From NCBI GenBank assembly GCA_017475005.1, contig JAFVGI010000048.1, forward strand, positions 1 to 44,552: a stretch of 44,552 bases of DNA, given 5' to 3'. Shown here in pieces: positions 1-7,430 of this stretch. Both the position numbers and the translations under genes were made by a program. The stretch is from Prevotella sp. Lineage in GTDB: Bacteria; Bacteroidota; Bacteroidia; Bacteroidales; Bacteroidaceae. The notes under the pieces are model-generated. The model saw only the letters and a list, made by a program, of their open reading frames with translations. It was not told the DNA's origin and ran no database searches. Each line of letters starts with the position of its first letter. The stretch's first letter is position 1.

Positions 1-253
1 CACCGTCCGCTATTGTGCTCAGGAGCTGTTCCTTTCGCCTAACTACTTCGGCGACCTTATCCGTCAGGCTACAGGCGAGACAGCCACAGCCATCATCCGC
101 AACTTCGTGATGCAACGAGCCACCGCCTATCTGCACGACGGAAAAACCATCTCAGAAACTTCTGAACTCCTCGGCTTTGAATATCCGCAACATTTTACTC
201 GTGTATTCAAAAAACACTTCGGTCTCACTCCCAGCGAGTTTCTACGAAAATGA
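1..253 (+). CDS. AraC-family transcriptional regulator, C-terminal part
   Basis: The frame is open from the window edge (first full codon at base 2) to TGA at 251-253 and encodes 83 residues. It covers an AraC/XylS DNA-binding domain: a first helix-turn-helix (LFLSPNYFGDLIRQATGE) and the typical second one (ISETSELLGFEYPQHFTRVFKKHFGLTPSEF without break in the frame). The family binds DNA as a two-HTH monomer unit and usually activates a neighbouring catabolic or stress gene. The ligand-binding N-terminus lies outside the window, so the effector cannot be judged. The next gene, mazG, is about 650 bp away and looks unrelated. Confidence 0.93.
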   Translation, partial: TVRYCAQELFLSPNYFGDLIRQATGETATAIIRNFVMQRATAYLHDGKTISETSELLGFEYPQHFTRVFKKHFGLTPSEFLRK

Positions 254-832
254 GAAACGAGGTATCTCTCTTCGGACATAATGGAGTTTGTCGAATTTTA
301 TCCAGTTAATAAAATATTTACTGCCGAAATGACTTTCATAGTTGTTTTGCGAAAATTTAGAAAAACTCCGTCGATTTGCAGAAAACTTACATTTAGGCGA
401 GTTCTCTTTCTATACCACAGAAGTTAACTCAAAATGAAATGTTTTTCATGAAAACGTTTTTCAGTCAAAAGGAAAGTGGAATGAGAAGGGAAGAGTATAA
501 ATTGGTTCATCTTCAGTAAAAAGAAAAATGTGAATTTTGGGAAACATCAAGCCGTTTCATTCGGCAAAGTTTAGGTTTACGTTTACTCATGTATAGATGC
601 ATGCATCTCTAAACTTTAAAGATTAAACCTTCAATCTCCTGATTTGGGTTTACAATACCTTATTATCATATAAGAACATCTAAACTTAAACCTAAACCTC
701 CGGCATTGAAATTCATCCATTTTTCTTTTAATCGAAACAAGAAATTGGTAACTGGAAGTGGTTTTTGCCTTAATTTATATTAAAAACAGACGTATTCTTA
801 TGAGAAATGGTTGAGAAGTCGCAAAAAAGCAT
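254..832. other. Gene-free region with nested inverted repeats
   Basis: No convincing coding frame is seen. It holds a perfect 14-bp palindrome (AGATGCATGCATCT, 595-608) and an outer pair AAGTTTAG (567-574) / CTAAACTT (609-616). GTTTAG/GTTTAC hexamers at 569-586 are complementary to TAAACY hexamers at 681-698. This could be an operator, or transcript structure 3' of the AraC gene. No T-tract that would mark an ordinary terminator follows. Confidence 0.5.
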
Positions 833-840
833 TAACTTTG
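833..840 (+). promoter_or_regulatory. Putative -7 element for mazG
   Basis: TAACTTTG matches the Bacteroidetes -7 consensus TAnnTTTG. A TTG at 810-812 lies 20 bp upstream as a weak -33 element. Transcription would begin near 844, about 50 nt before the mazG reading frame. Confidence 0.5.
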
Positions 841-957
841 TGGACATAATTTGCGAAATGTGTTTTAGCGGCATGTGATGCAACAGTTGAAGAATAAAAG
901 CATACAAAATCTGAAATCTTAGAGGCATTCTCCCGCCTCCTCGACATACAGGATGAG

Positions 958-2217
958 TTGCGAGAGAAATGCCCATGGGATAATAAACAGACAAACGAAT
1001 CGCTTCGACCTCATACTATTGAGGAAGTATATGAGCTCTGTGACGCCATCCTCTCTGATGATCCAAAGGAGATACAGAAAGAGATGGGTGATGTCATGGA
1101 GCATCTTGTTTTCTATGCCATGATAGGCAGGGAAAAGGGACTTTTCGATATGGGGGATGTGTTGGAGAAAGAAGCTGACAAACTGGTATTCAGACATCCG
1201 CATATCTATGGCGACAAGACTGCTGAAAACCCAGATGAGGTAAGCAAGATATGGGAGCAGGTGAAGCAGAAGGAGAAGGATGGTAACAAGACTGTCCTGT
1301 CTGGTGTTCCGAAGTCGCTGCCATCTTTGATAAAGGCTTACCGCATTCAAGACAAAGCACGTAATGTGGGCTTTGACTGGGAAGAGAGAGGAAATGTATG
1401 GGAGAAGGTATATGAGGAGATAGGAGAGCTGAAAGAAGAATTTGAGAAAGGAAACAAAGAAGCAGCAGAGAAGGAATTGGGCGACTTGCTCTTTGCCATC
1501 GTGAATGCTGCACGATTATATCATATGAACCCTGATACGGCTTTGGAACACACGAACCGTAAGTTTATCACTCGATTCGAGTATATAGAGAAAAAAGCTC
1601 AGGAGATGGGGCGTAATATTAAGGACTTAACTCTTGGAGAGATGGAAAAACTTTGGCAAGAAGCAAAAGGTGTGTTGCTGTGTATTATGACTATCCTTTT
1701 TGTCGCAGCATGTACTAATACAACGAGACCTAACATGGATATCGAGGATGAAATGGTTGGGGCTCCTGACAGTGCGATATATGGTACTGTGGGCGATGCT
1801 ACCAGTATGCATGTGTTGACGATTGTTACAGACAATGGTCGCGAGATGGCAGTAGCAATGAATCAGGATACTATCCTTTCTAATATTCAGGGCGGTCTGT
1901 ATGCTGGCGACAATATCTGTGTGACGACAATGCCTGACCCTTCTGATCCGAAGAGGGGAATGAAGATGGTTGCAAAGGCTGTGAACCTAACATCATTGCT
2001 GGGTCATTGGATTTCGCTGGACCGTAACTTCACTATAAAGGAGAACGGCATAATAGAGGCCAAAAACAATATTGAGTCAAAGCCTTATACCTCATGGCAG
2101 ATGAGAAACTGTCAACTGATTCTCAATGCCGATACTTTTGATATCATAGCCCTGACTCCTGATTCCTTGGTGCTCGAAGGAAGCGATGGAGTGTATGGAT
2201 ATAAACGTAAGAAATAA
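958..2217 (+). CDS. mazG: MazG nucleoside triphosphate pyrophosphohydrolase fused in frame to a lipoprotein
   Basis: MazG hydrolyses (d)NTPs to NMP and pyrophosphate in the cytoplasm. The first roughly 240 codons match full-length MazG: CPWDNKQT near the start, EEVYELCDAI, a first KEMGDVMEHLVF helix pair, then the second repeat GFDWEERG, EEIGELKEEFEKG and EKELGDLLFAIVN. The stop expected after EKLWQEAK is absent, and the frame runs into a lipoprotein (signal-like segment, then Cys at codon 252). The first canonical start is TTG at 958, which would cut the conserved N-terminus. The frame is open and MazG-like from 898, where AAG-CAT-ACA stands in place of the expected ATG-CAT-ACA. This could be a fused gene, two overlapping genes, or an assembly error at the start. 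Confidence 0.82.
   Translation: MREKCPWDNKQTNESLRPHTIEEVYELCDAILSDDPKEIQKEMGDVMEHLVFYAMIGREKGLFDMGDVLEKEADKLVFRHPHIYGDKTAENPDEVSKIWEQVKQKEKDGNKTVLSGVPKSLPSLIKAYRIQDKARNVGFDWEERGNVWEKVYEEIGELKEEFEKGNKEAAEKELGDLLFAIVNAARLYHMNPDTALEHTNRKFITRFEYIEKKAQEMGRNIKDLTLGEMEKLWQEAKGVLLCIMTILFVAACTNTTRPNMDIEDEMVGAPDSAIYGTVGDATSMHVLTIVTDNGREMAVAMNQDTILSNIQGGLYAGDNICVTTMPDPSDPKRGMKMVAKAVNLTSLLGHWISLDRNFTIKENGIIEAKNNIESKPYTSWQMRNCQLILNADTFDIIALTPDSLVLEGSDGVYGYKRKK
1642..2217 (+). CDS. Lipocalin-like lipoprotein, in frame with the end of MazG
   Basis: The second half of the fused frame looks like an independent lipoprotein of about 190 residues. Starting at the in-frame ATG 1642 gives MEKLWQEAK as a charged n-region, then GVLLCIMTILFV, lipobox VAAC with Cys at 1711-1713, and a short TNTTRP tether. 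GTG 1672 and ATG 1687 are other possible starts but leave no basic n-region. The mature part has a small beta domain (DSAIYGTVGDATSM to VVAKAVNL-like region) and then a lipocalin-like domain (LLGHWISLDRNFTIKENG, LVLEGSDGVYGYKRKK). Whether translation restarts here or the protein stays fused to MazG cannot be told from sequence. Confidence 0.55.
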   Translation: MEKLWQEAKGVLLCIMTILFVAACTNTTRPNMDIEDEMVGAPDSAIYGTVGDATSMHVLTIVTDNGREMAVAMNQDTILSNIQGGLYAGDNICVTTMPDPSDPKRGMKMVAKAVNLTSLLGHWISLDRNFTIKENGIIEAKNNIESKPYTSWQMRNCQLILNADTFDIIALTPDSLVLEGSDGVYGYKRKK

Positions 2218-2242
2218 CGTTTAACGGTTAACGTTTATCGGT
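2215..2242 (+). repeat. Heptad array, unit TAACGKT
   Basis: Four 7-bp units (TAACGTT, TAACGGT, TAACGTT, TATCGGT) and a partial fifth. The first three bases are the stop codon of the MazG-lipoprotein frame. Because the period is 7, TAA falls in all three frames. Confidence 0.85.
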
Positions 2243-2261
2243 TATAGAGAGGGGAAAAGAT

Positions 2262-2294
2262 TAAGGGCTGGCATTAAAAAAATGTCAGCCCTTA
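2262..2294. terminator. Hairpin between convergent genes
   Basis: TAAGGGCTGGCATT pairs with AATGTCAGCCCTTA with one G-U pair and a five-A loop. It sits between the plus-strand lipoprotein end and the minus-strand operon end. U-tracts are weak on both sides (TCTTTTCC on the minus side). Confidence 0.6.
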
Positions 2295-2414
2295 AAGAAA
2301 AATTGACTGTCTCACGACAATCAACCTTCATTAACCTTAATAATCTAATACCATGAAAAACACGATGCAAAGGTATGGATTATTTTTTATATCTACAAAT
2401 TTTTTGTACTCGTA

Positions 2415-2894
2415 CTAGAAAACTTTTATATTTTTTAACAAAACAGGGTCTTCTTTTTTGTCTGATGGTGCAAATGGCTCTCTTAATGTAACTTGCGTCA
2501 ATAATGGAGAGACGGAAGTGATTGTTGCTTCTGCAAAACGGAAGGCTCCGTCAGAGAAATCACGGACGTTTTCAAGTTGCCAGATGAGTCTTCCGGATGT
2601 GGCATCACTATTTATTATATTATATAGGTATGCGCGCGTATCTGGTTCTGGAAGGGGTAGGGTAATCAGCAATACTACCTTGCTGTCAGCAACCTTCGCA
2701 AGTTCGTATTTCGCATTATTAATATTGAAGAGCACAAGGCTGTCACTATTCTGTGTCACTTCTGTGACAACACCAGCGTTCTTCGCTATTATGGTGTCAG
2801 GGATGCTCTCATATATCTCCGTAAGAGTCTGGGACATTGCTGGCAATGTGAAAAGGCTGCAGTATAATATCGTTGTAAGAAAAAGTCTTTTCAT
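2415..2894 (-). CDS. Secreted DUF3256-like protein
   Basis: A 159-residue protein with a signal peptide (MKRLFLTTILYCSLFTLPAMSQ). The start of the mature part, LTEIYESIPDTII, resembles the opening of DUF3256, a Bacteroidales-specific family of unknown function. The rest is predicted beta-rich, with VVLLITLPLPEPDTRAYLY and LIWQLENVRDF segments. It is the last gene of the SPOR-ruvX-def-TPR operon, 7 bp after the TPR gene, so it is probably co-transcribed. Assignment to DUF3256 is from remembered family pattern only. No catalytic residues can be named. Confidence 0.6.
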   Translation of the reverse strand: MKRLFLTTILYCSLFTLPAMSQTLTEIYESIPDTIIAKNAGVVTEVTQNSDSLVLFNINNAKYELAKVADSKVVLLITLPLPEPDTRAYLYNIINSDATSGRLIWQLENVRDFSDGAFRFAEATITSVSPLLTQVTLREPFAPSDKKEDPVLLKNIKVF

Positions 2895-2901
2895 AGTGGT
2901 G

Positions 2902-4494
2902 CTATTTCTTTTTGTTCTTCTTATTATTCTGTTTCATGAGGCTGTAGGCAGAATATAGTCCTAACTCTCCAGCCTTCGACAAGTCGGCCTGAGACTTTTC
3001 TATCTCATCGGTATGCAGATATGCAAGACCTCTGTTATAATAAGCTTGTGAGAAATAAGGGTCTATCTTGATAGCCTTTGTGAGATTCTCTATCGCTTCA
3101 GCATATACGCTGTCACGTGCCTGGTGAGTACCCAGGTTGTAATAATCCTGTGCCGTCTTTGGCTCTTTGACCTCTGTGTATTCCGTCTTCTCTACCAGAC
3201 TGTCACGCTGCATCACGATATATGGCTGGTAATGCTCCGTAATCTGTCTGTTCTGTATTTTTCCGCGATATTCGCTCTTGTATTCCGGCTCTTGTGAGGC
3301 ATCGTCCTCGACAACTATCTGGTCATACTTCTCAAGGTCTATATCAGACAGTTTTCGCATTTGCTGCAACTTTGCTGACGACCATCTGTTCTGTACTCCG
3401 AGGTGTTTGTCCATCTGGGCCTTCAAGATGCGGTATTCGTCCTTCTCGGCATTTGCTGTCTGGCCTAAACGGCGATAACACTCTGCACGGAATTTCAGAC
3501 CTGTCCAGAAGTTGGGGAATTTCTTTATTACGATAGAATAGTCACGAATAGCACTTTTCAGGTCTCCTGTTCTGTCTTCCAGTATAGCTCTGTTGAATAG
3601 TGCCATAATGTTGCCAGGCTCCAGGCTGAGGACATAGTTGAAGTCCTCGATGGCTCTGTTGTCATCACCCACCTGTTGTCTCAGCAAACCTCTATTATAG
3701 TGGGCAAGGAAGTTGTTGGGGTCTAATTCCAATGCCGTATCATAGTCGCTCATAGCTCCACGCAGATTGTTGTTCCTCAATCTTACATGAGCTCTGTTGA
3801 CGTAACATCTTACGTCCTTGGGTGTGTAGTGCAGAGCTTTGGTATAGTATTCGTCTGCTTCCTTCCACATGCTTTTTGTAAAGGCAAACATCGCCTTTAC
3901 TCTCCATGCGCTGGCGTTGTGCCCATCAATCTCCAAACCTTTGTCAATCCATTTCTCGGCCTCTATGGTGTCACCCTTATTCATAAGAGCCTCTGCCCTC
4001 ATGAGGTATGCGCTGGAATTCTTCTGCCATTTCTGTATAAGGGTGTCCAGTTGCAGCAGACAGGCATCATAGTCTTTGTTTTCCAGATAGCATGCAGCAC
4101 GATTGTACCAGTAATTCTGATTGGCTGGCTCCTGAGAGATGGCTTTGGAATAATCGGCTATAGCGTCAGTAAAATTATCCTGTTTGATGCGAGTGATACC
4201 ACGAAGGTCATAGAGCTCGGTGACATACGGATTCAGTCTCAATGCTTCAGTAGCATCGCTCTCTGCTCCCTGCCAGTCATCGAGGTAGTATTTCGCGATG
4301 GCACGCAACTGCCAGGGTTCCCACAGGTAGGGCTTGGCTGCTATAGCCTGATTGAAATATTGTATGGAGAGGACATAATCCTCATAGTGTAATGCTATGC
4401 GTCCGCTGAGAATCAACTTGTCAACGTTATATTGCCCATATACGGATGATATGGGGAATATGCAAAATATGACATACAGTAAACGCTTAAGCAT
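2902..4494 (-). CDS. Secreted TPR repeat protein
   Basis: A 530-residue protein with a cleavable signal peptide (MLKRLLYVIFCIFPISSVYGQ) and about ten tetratricopeptide repeats. Diagnostic segments include YDLRGITRIKQDNFTDAIADY, AHYNRGLLRQQVGDDNRAIE and, after a roughly 70-residue charged linker, AYYNRGLAYLHTDEIEKSQ. TPR arrays mediate protein-protein contacts. The export signal places this one in the periplasm or at the envelope. It starts 7 bp after def and precedes the DUF3256-like gene. The C-terminus is lysine- and asparagine-rich (KQNNKKNKKK). The partner is unknown. Confidence 0.88.
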   Translation of the reverse strand: MLKRLLYVIFCIFPISSVYGQYNVDKLILSGRIALHYEDYVLSIQYFNQAIAAKPYLWEPWQLRAIAKYYLDDWQGAESDATEALRLNPYVTELYDLRGITRIKQDNFTDAIADYSKAISQEPANQNYWYNRAACYLENKDYDACLLQLDTLIQKWQKNSSAYLMRAEALMNKGDTIEAEKWIDKGLEIDGHNASAWRVKAMFAFTKSMWKEADEYYTKALHYTPKDVRCYVNRAHVRLRNNNLRGAMSDYDTALELDPNNFLAHYNRGLLRQQVGDDNRAIEDFNYVLSLEPGNIMALFNRAILEDRTGDLKSAIRDYSIVIKKFPNFWTGLKFRAECYRRLGQTANAEKDEYRILKAQMDKHLGVQNRWSSAKLQQMRKLSDIDLEKYDQIVVEDDASQEPEYKSEYRGKIQNRQITEHYQPYIVMQRDSLVEKTEYTEVKEPKTAQDYYNLGTHQARDSVYAEAIENLTKAIKIDPYFSQAYYNRGLAYLHTDEIEKSQADLSKAGELGLYSAYSLMKQNNKKNKKK

Positions 4495-4501
4495 CTTTTT
4501 C

Positions 4502-5059
4502 TTATTTGGCTACCTTAACCTTGTAGCCAGTTCTGAAACGTCCCTGCAGCAATGCCTTCAGCTTTGATTTTATCAGCTGCTTCCTCAGTGGTGAGATGCG
4601 ATCGATGAACATCTTTCCGTCAAGGTGGTCAAATTCGTGTTGCATGACGCGTGCGAGGTATCCATCCACCCATTCGTCGTGCTTCTCAAAATTCTCATCC
4701 TGATATGTCACATGTATTTTGGTGGGACGAACCACATTCTCGTGTATTGCAGGTAACGACAGACATCCTTCTGAAGAACTCTCAGTCTTCGTATCGTCAT
4801 AATCTACGATATGTGCATTGATGAATACTTTCTTGAATCCAGTATATTCCGGAAAGTCTTCCTTCAGTGGGTCAAGGTCTATTACCACCAATCGTATCGG
4901 CAGTCCTATCTGTGGAGCAGCAAGTCCGATGCCCTCGCTCTCTGCAAGGGTTTCCCACATGTTGACAATAAGGTTTTTGAGGTCGGGGTAGGTAGCGTCA
5001 ATGTCTTGAGCAATCTTTCTCAAGACGGGCTGACCATATGTATAGATGGGTAATATCAT
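4502..5059 (-). CDS. def: Peptide deformylase
   Basis: This metalloenzyme removes the formyl group from the initiator methionine of new proteins. All three family motifs are present in 185 residues: [10 protein letters not shown] (43-52), EGCLSLP (97-103, metal ligand Cys99) and QHEFDH (140-145, ligands His141 and His145, catalytic Glu142). The start overlaps the stop of ruvX by four bases (ATGA type), which indicates translational coupling. The length is usual for the family and nothing is missing. Confidence 0.97.
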   Translation of the reverse strand: MILPIYTYGQPVLRKIAQDIDATYPDLKNLIVNMWETLAESEGIGLAAPQIGLPIRLVVIDLDPLKEDFPEYTGFKKVFINAHIVDYDDTKTESSSEGCLSLPAIHENVVRPTKIHVTYQDENFEKHDEWVDGYLARVMQHEFDHLDGKMFIDRISPLRKQLIKSKLKALLQGRFRTGYKVKVAK

Positions 5060-5466
5060 CTGTGGCTTAAGTAATCTTGTAATATTATTGTTGCAGAAAC
5101 TTTGTCAACGAGGGCCTTGTCCTGTCTTGCTTTTTTGTGCAGTCCTGCATCAAGCATTGTCTTGTGTGCCAGTACTGAAGTGAAACGCTCGTCATATCCC
5201 TCAATGGGTATCTCCGGATGAGCATTCCTCCATCTGTTTTTGAAGGACTTTACTCGTGCCATATTCTCTGAAGGCATTCCGTTGGATTGTCTGGGCTCTC
5301 CAATGATAATGCGTTCTACAGACTCTCGTTGGATATAGTTTTCGAGATATTCGAAAAGTGTATGGGTATCTACAGTATCAAGCGCACCGGGCACTATCTG
5401 TAATTCATCTGTTACAGCAAGCCCGGTGCGCTTCTTTCCGTAGTCTATAGCAAGTATCCTAGGCAT
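5056..5466 (-). CDS. ruvX: RuvX/YqgF family putative pre-16S rRNA nuclease / Holliday junction resolvase
   Basis: A 136-residue RNase H-fold protein. The N-terminal strand and first acidic residue are in [17 protein letters not shown], and the family signature [11 protein letters not shown] and [10 protein letters not shown] follow. A late [17 protein letters not shown] holds the last acidic site. Family members mature 16S rRNA 5' ends, with an older proposed role in Holliday junction resolution. The ATG directly abuts the TAA of the SPOR gene with no bases between, and its end overlaps def by four bases. Confidence 0.95.
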   Translation of the reverse strand: MPRILAIDYGKKRTGLAVTDELQIVPGALDTVDTHTLFEYLENYIQRESVERIIIGEPRQSNGMPSENMARVKSFKNRWRNAHPEIPIEGYDERFTSVLAHKTMLDAGLHKKARQDKALVDKVSATIILQDYLSHR

Positions 5467-5979
5467 TTACTTCATCAGAAGCCATGCGTCTGGATATGTA
5501 GCCTTCAGTGATTCCTTTGTGCTGACAGCGCTGCTTCTGTCGTCGTGTGTAGTAGCGATGACACGATACATATTACGATCGCTGTTGTATGCTATCTGTG
5601 CATCATAACCTGCATTTCTCAGAGTGTTCTGCAGACCGTCAGCATTTGCACGTACACCGAAAGAGCCTACAACAACAGAGTATGCCTTCAAACCAGAACC
5701 GCTTACAACGTTAACATTCTCTCTGCGTACAGGAGTGTTGTCCATAACAGTTGTTGTCTGCTGAACAGGCTGCTGTACCATTGGGGTAACAGGTGCCTGT
5801 GGCTGTACTGGTGCCTGATATTCCTGCTGTGGCTGCTGTACTGGCTGTGCGTACTGCTGCTGCTCCTGTGCCTTAGCCTTCTCGTATGCCTTACGATAAG
5901 CACTTTCTTTTGAAGAACTACAAGCTGTGAATGCAATTGCTGTGCATACTAATGCACTGAAATAAAAAAACTTTTTCAT
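5467..5979 (-). CDS. SPOR-domain lipoprotein
   Basis: A 170-residue protein. The lipoprotein signal is MKKFFYFSALVCTAIAFTAC with the lipobox cysteine at 20. A low-complexity Gln/Pro/Ala linker follows (about residues 38-85, e.g. QQPQQEYQAPVQPQAP), then a C-terminal SPOR domain (about 95-170: LKAYSVVVGSFGVRANADGL to KATYPDAWLLMK in outline). SPOR domains bind denuded septal peptidoglycan, so an envelope or division-site role is likely. It is the first gene of a five-gene minus-strand operon. A -7 element (TACCTTTG) lies 46 bp upstream. Confidence 0.93.
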   Translation of the reverse strand: MKKFFYFSALVCTAIAFTACSSSKESAYRKAYEKAKAQEQQQYAQPVQQPQQEYQAPVQPQAPVTPMVQQPVQQTTTVMDNTPVRRENVNVVSGSGLKAYSVVVGSFGVRANADGLQNTLRNAGYDAQIAYNSDRNMYRVIATTHDDRSSAVSTKESLKATYPDAWLLMK

Positions 5980-6024
5980 TTTCGTGTTATTGTATTAAAG
6001 TGATATAATTCTGTTAATTCGTTG

Positions 6025-6032
6025 CAAAGGTA
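6025..6032 (-). promoter_or_regulatory. -7 element for the SPOR-ruvX-def operon
   Basis: The minus strand reads TACCTTTG, matching TAnnTTTG. The -33 region is only an A/T tract. It would give a 5' leader of about 40 nt before the SPOR gene. Confidence 0.6.
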
Positions 6033-6053
6033 CGAAAAAAAATGTAAAAAAAA

Positions 6054-6084
6054 TTTGTTTTGATGTATTTTTTTGTTACTTTTG
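6054..6084 (+). promoter_or_regulatory. Promoter of the YtxH-holin-rnpB unit
   Basis: TTTG at 6054-6057, a 19-bp spacer and TACTTTTG at 6077-6084 match the Bacteroidetes -33/-7 promoter exactly. The YtxH start is 65 bp further on. Confidence 0.8.
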
Positions 6085-6148
6085 CATTTGAAAACGTATT
6101 TATTATATTTATTAACCAATTTATTAACAACAAATCAATTTTTTAACT

Positions 6149-6409
6149 ATGAAGACATTAGGTTACATCGCAGCTGTTATCGGCGGAGCCGTTGCAGGTG
6201 CAACAGCAGCACTTTTACTTGCACCTGAAAAGGGTGAGGAAACACGTGCAAAGCTTCAGGATTACGCAAAAGAGTACTATGACAAGATTGACCTCAAGAA
6301 GACTGCTGAAGACATTCAGAATAAGGTAAAGGACTTCTGTGAGAAATATAATATCAATCTTTCTAAGAATCAGGTAGAAGAACTGGCAGAAGACGTTGTT
6401 GAGGCATGA
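6149..6409 (+). CDS. YtxH domain-containing small membrane protein
   Basis: An 86-residue protein with an N-terminal glycine/alanine-rich membrane segment (LGYIAAVIGGAVAGATAALL) ending in the family signature LLLAPEKGEETR, followed by a charged helical tail (KEYYDKIDLKKTAEDIQNK). YtxH proteins are small stress-associated membrane proteins of unclear function. Its stop overlaps the next start as ATGA, so it is coupled to the holin-like gene. Confidence 0.9.
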   Translation: MKTLGYIAAVIGGAVAGATAALLLAPEKGEETRAKLQDYAKEYYDKIDLKKTAEDIQNKVKDFCEKYNINLSKNQVEELAEDVVEA

Positions 6410-6975
6410 TTTCCAGTGAAGCAAATGTCAAGAAGATAGTCGCCCTGATTGAGGATTCCAAAGGATGGGTGGAGCTGAAGTCAGAAAAGACTCGGCTTGA
6501 CGTGATGCATAAATTAGTGTCTATAGTGGGGATGCTATTCTTCATTATAGTGTTACTGCTGATTTTGATGCTCGTTCTTGCGTGTCTTTCTTTCGCTGCC
6601 GCCTATTCTCTTGAGAGTGCTGTGGGGTCAAAGCCTGCTGCCTTCTTGTGTGTCAGCCTGTTCTATGTGGTATTGCTGATAATAGCTTATGCCACACGCG
6701 ACAAATGGCTCTTCGCACCATTGGCACGTATGTTTGCTGACCTCGCTCCAGAAGAACTCAAGAAGAAGTGTGACTCTATGCAGACAGATATTACTGCAAA
6801 GGAGTCTTCACTCAAGAAAAATTGGGATTCTCTTGTTAATGAGGAACAACCTGTTGTCCTGTCACCGACAAAACGTGTGATGAACTGGATTACAGACTCT
6901 TCAAACGTCATTGACGGGGCACTTCTTGGCTGGAAACTATATAGAATATTCGGAAAAAAGAAAAAAATCTTTTAA
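6406..6975 (+). CDS. Phage holin superfamily-like membrane protein
   Basis: A 189-residue protein. Two strong hydrophobic helices lie at about residues 39-66 (VGMLFFIIVLLLILMLVLAC region) and 76-96 (AAFLCVSLFYVVLLIIAYA), flanked by cytoplasmic charged helices. This is the layout of the holin III / putative Actinobacteria holin-X family seen downstream of YtxH in Bacteroidetes. No other phage gene is nearby, so a lysis role is unlikely. It probably acts with YtxH in the envelope. The C-terminus is basic (FGKKKKIF). The gene ends 12 bp before RNase P RNA. Confidence 0.75.
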   Translation: MISSEANVKKIVALIEDSKGWVELKSEKTRLDVMHKLVSIVGMLFFIIVLLLILMLVLACLSFAAAYSLESAVGSKPAAFLCVSLFYVVLLIIAYATRDKWLFAPLARMFADLAPEELKKKCDSMQTDITAKESSLKKNWDSLVNEEQPVVLSPTKRVMNWITDSSNVIDGALLGWKLYRIFGKKKKIF

Positions 6976-6986
6976 GAAAAAGTAAA

Positions 6987-7366
6987 ATCAGTATCTTGGC
7001 CTTATCGCTGGCATTCTTGTGTCAGAGGAAAGTCCGGGCAGCGCAGAGCGCTCCACTTGCGAAACTACAAGCTATTGGTGACAGTAGGTGTTAACAGAAG
7101 AAAATAACCGCCGGCGCATAATTCTTGCTGAGTCAAACGAAGTCGGATAATGTGCGCAGGTAAGGGTGAGAAGGTGGTGTAAGAGACCACCAGGTAGTTG
7201 GTGACAACTATGCTGTGTTTTCTGGAGGCTGCAAGTTCATGTATACCATCGTCATGATAGGGCTGCTCGCCCGAATTCTTCGGAATACGGTGGAGGGTAG
7301 AACGCTTAGATAAATGATAGGGCACTGGTTTCACCAGTACAGAACCCGGCTTATAGAGATACTGAT
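6987..7366 (+). ncRNA. rnpB: RNase P RNA, bacterial type A
   Basis: The conserved 5' core GAGGAAAGTCCGGGC lies at about 7025-7039, and the 3' core CAGAACCCGGCTTAT at about 7340-7354. The ends pair as P1 (ATCAGTATCT with AGATACTGAT). Internal landmarks include GGTAAGGGTGAGAAGGTG, a P8-P9-like region, and GATAAATGATAGGGCACTGG. The RNA cleaves the 5' leader from pre-tRNA together with RnpA. A T-rich run (TTCTTTTTTC) right after the P1 strand can end transcription. No TAnnTTTG lies just upstream, so it may be the tail of the YtxH-holin transcript. Confidence 0.95.
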
Positions 7367-7395
7367 TTCTTTTTTCTGAATTTCTGTTTTAATTT

Positions 7396-7430
7396 TTAAC
7401 TCTTAACTCTTAATTATAAACTATAAACTA
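7396..7430 (+). repeat. Heptad array, units TTAACTC / TAAACTA
   Basis: Five 7-bp units: TTAACTC twice, TTAATTA once, TAAACTA twice. It runs directly into the BrkB-like reading frame, and the last units are read as its first codons. Confidence 0.8.

Noticed and set aside
2353-2418. Small frame beginning MKNTMQRYG with a minus-strand TACCTTTG inside it
   Set aside because: It is only about 21 codons, has no ribosome site and lies between convergent genes. The promoter-like octamer points toward no gene and may be chance.
6406-7366. Holin-like protein as a sign of a prophage
   Set aside because: No other phage gene is nearby. YtxH plus holin-like membrane protein is an ordinary chromosomal pair in this group.
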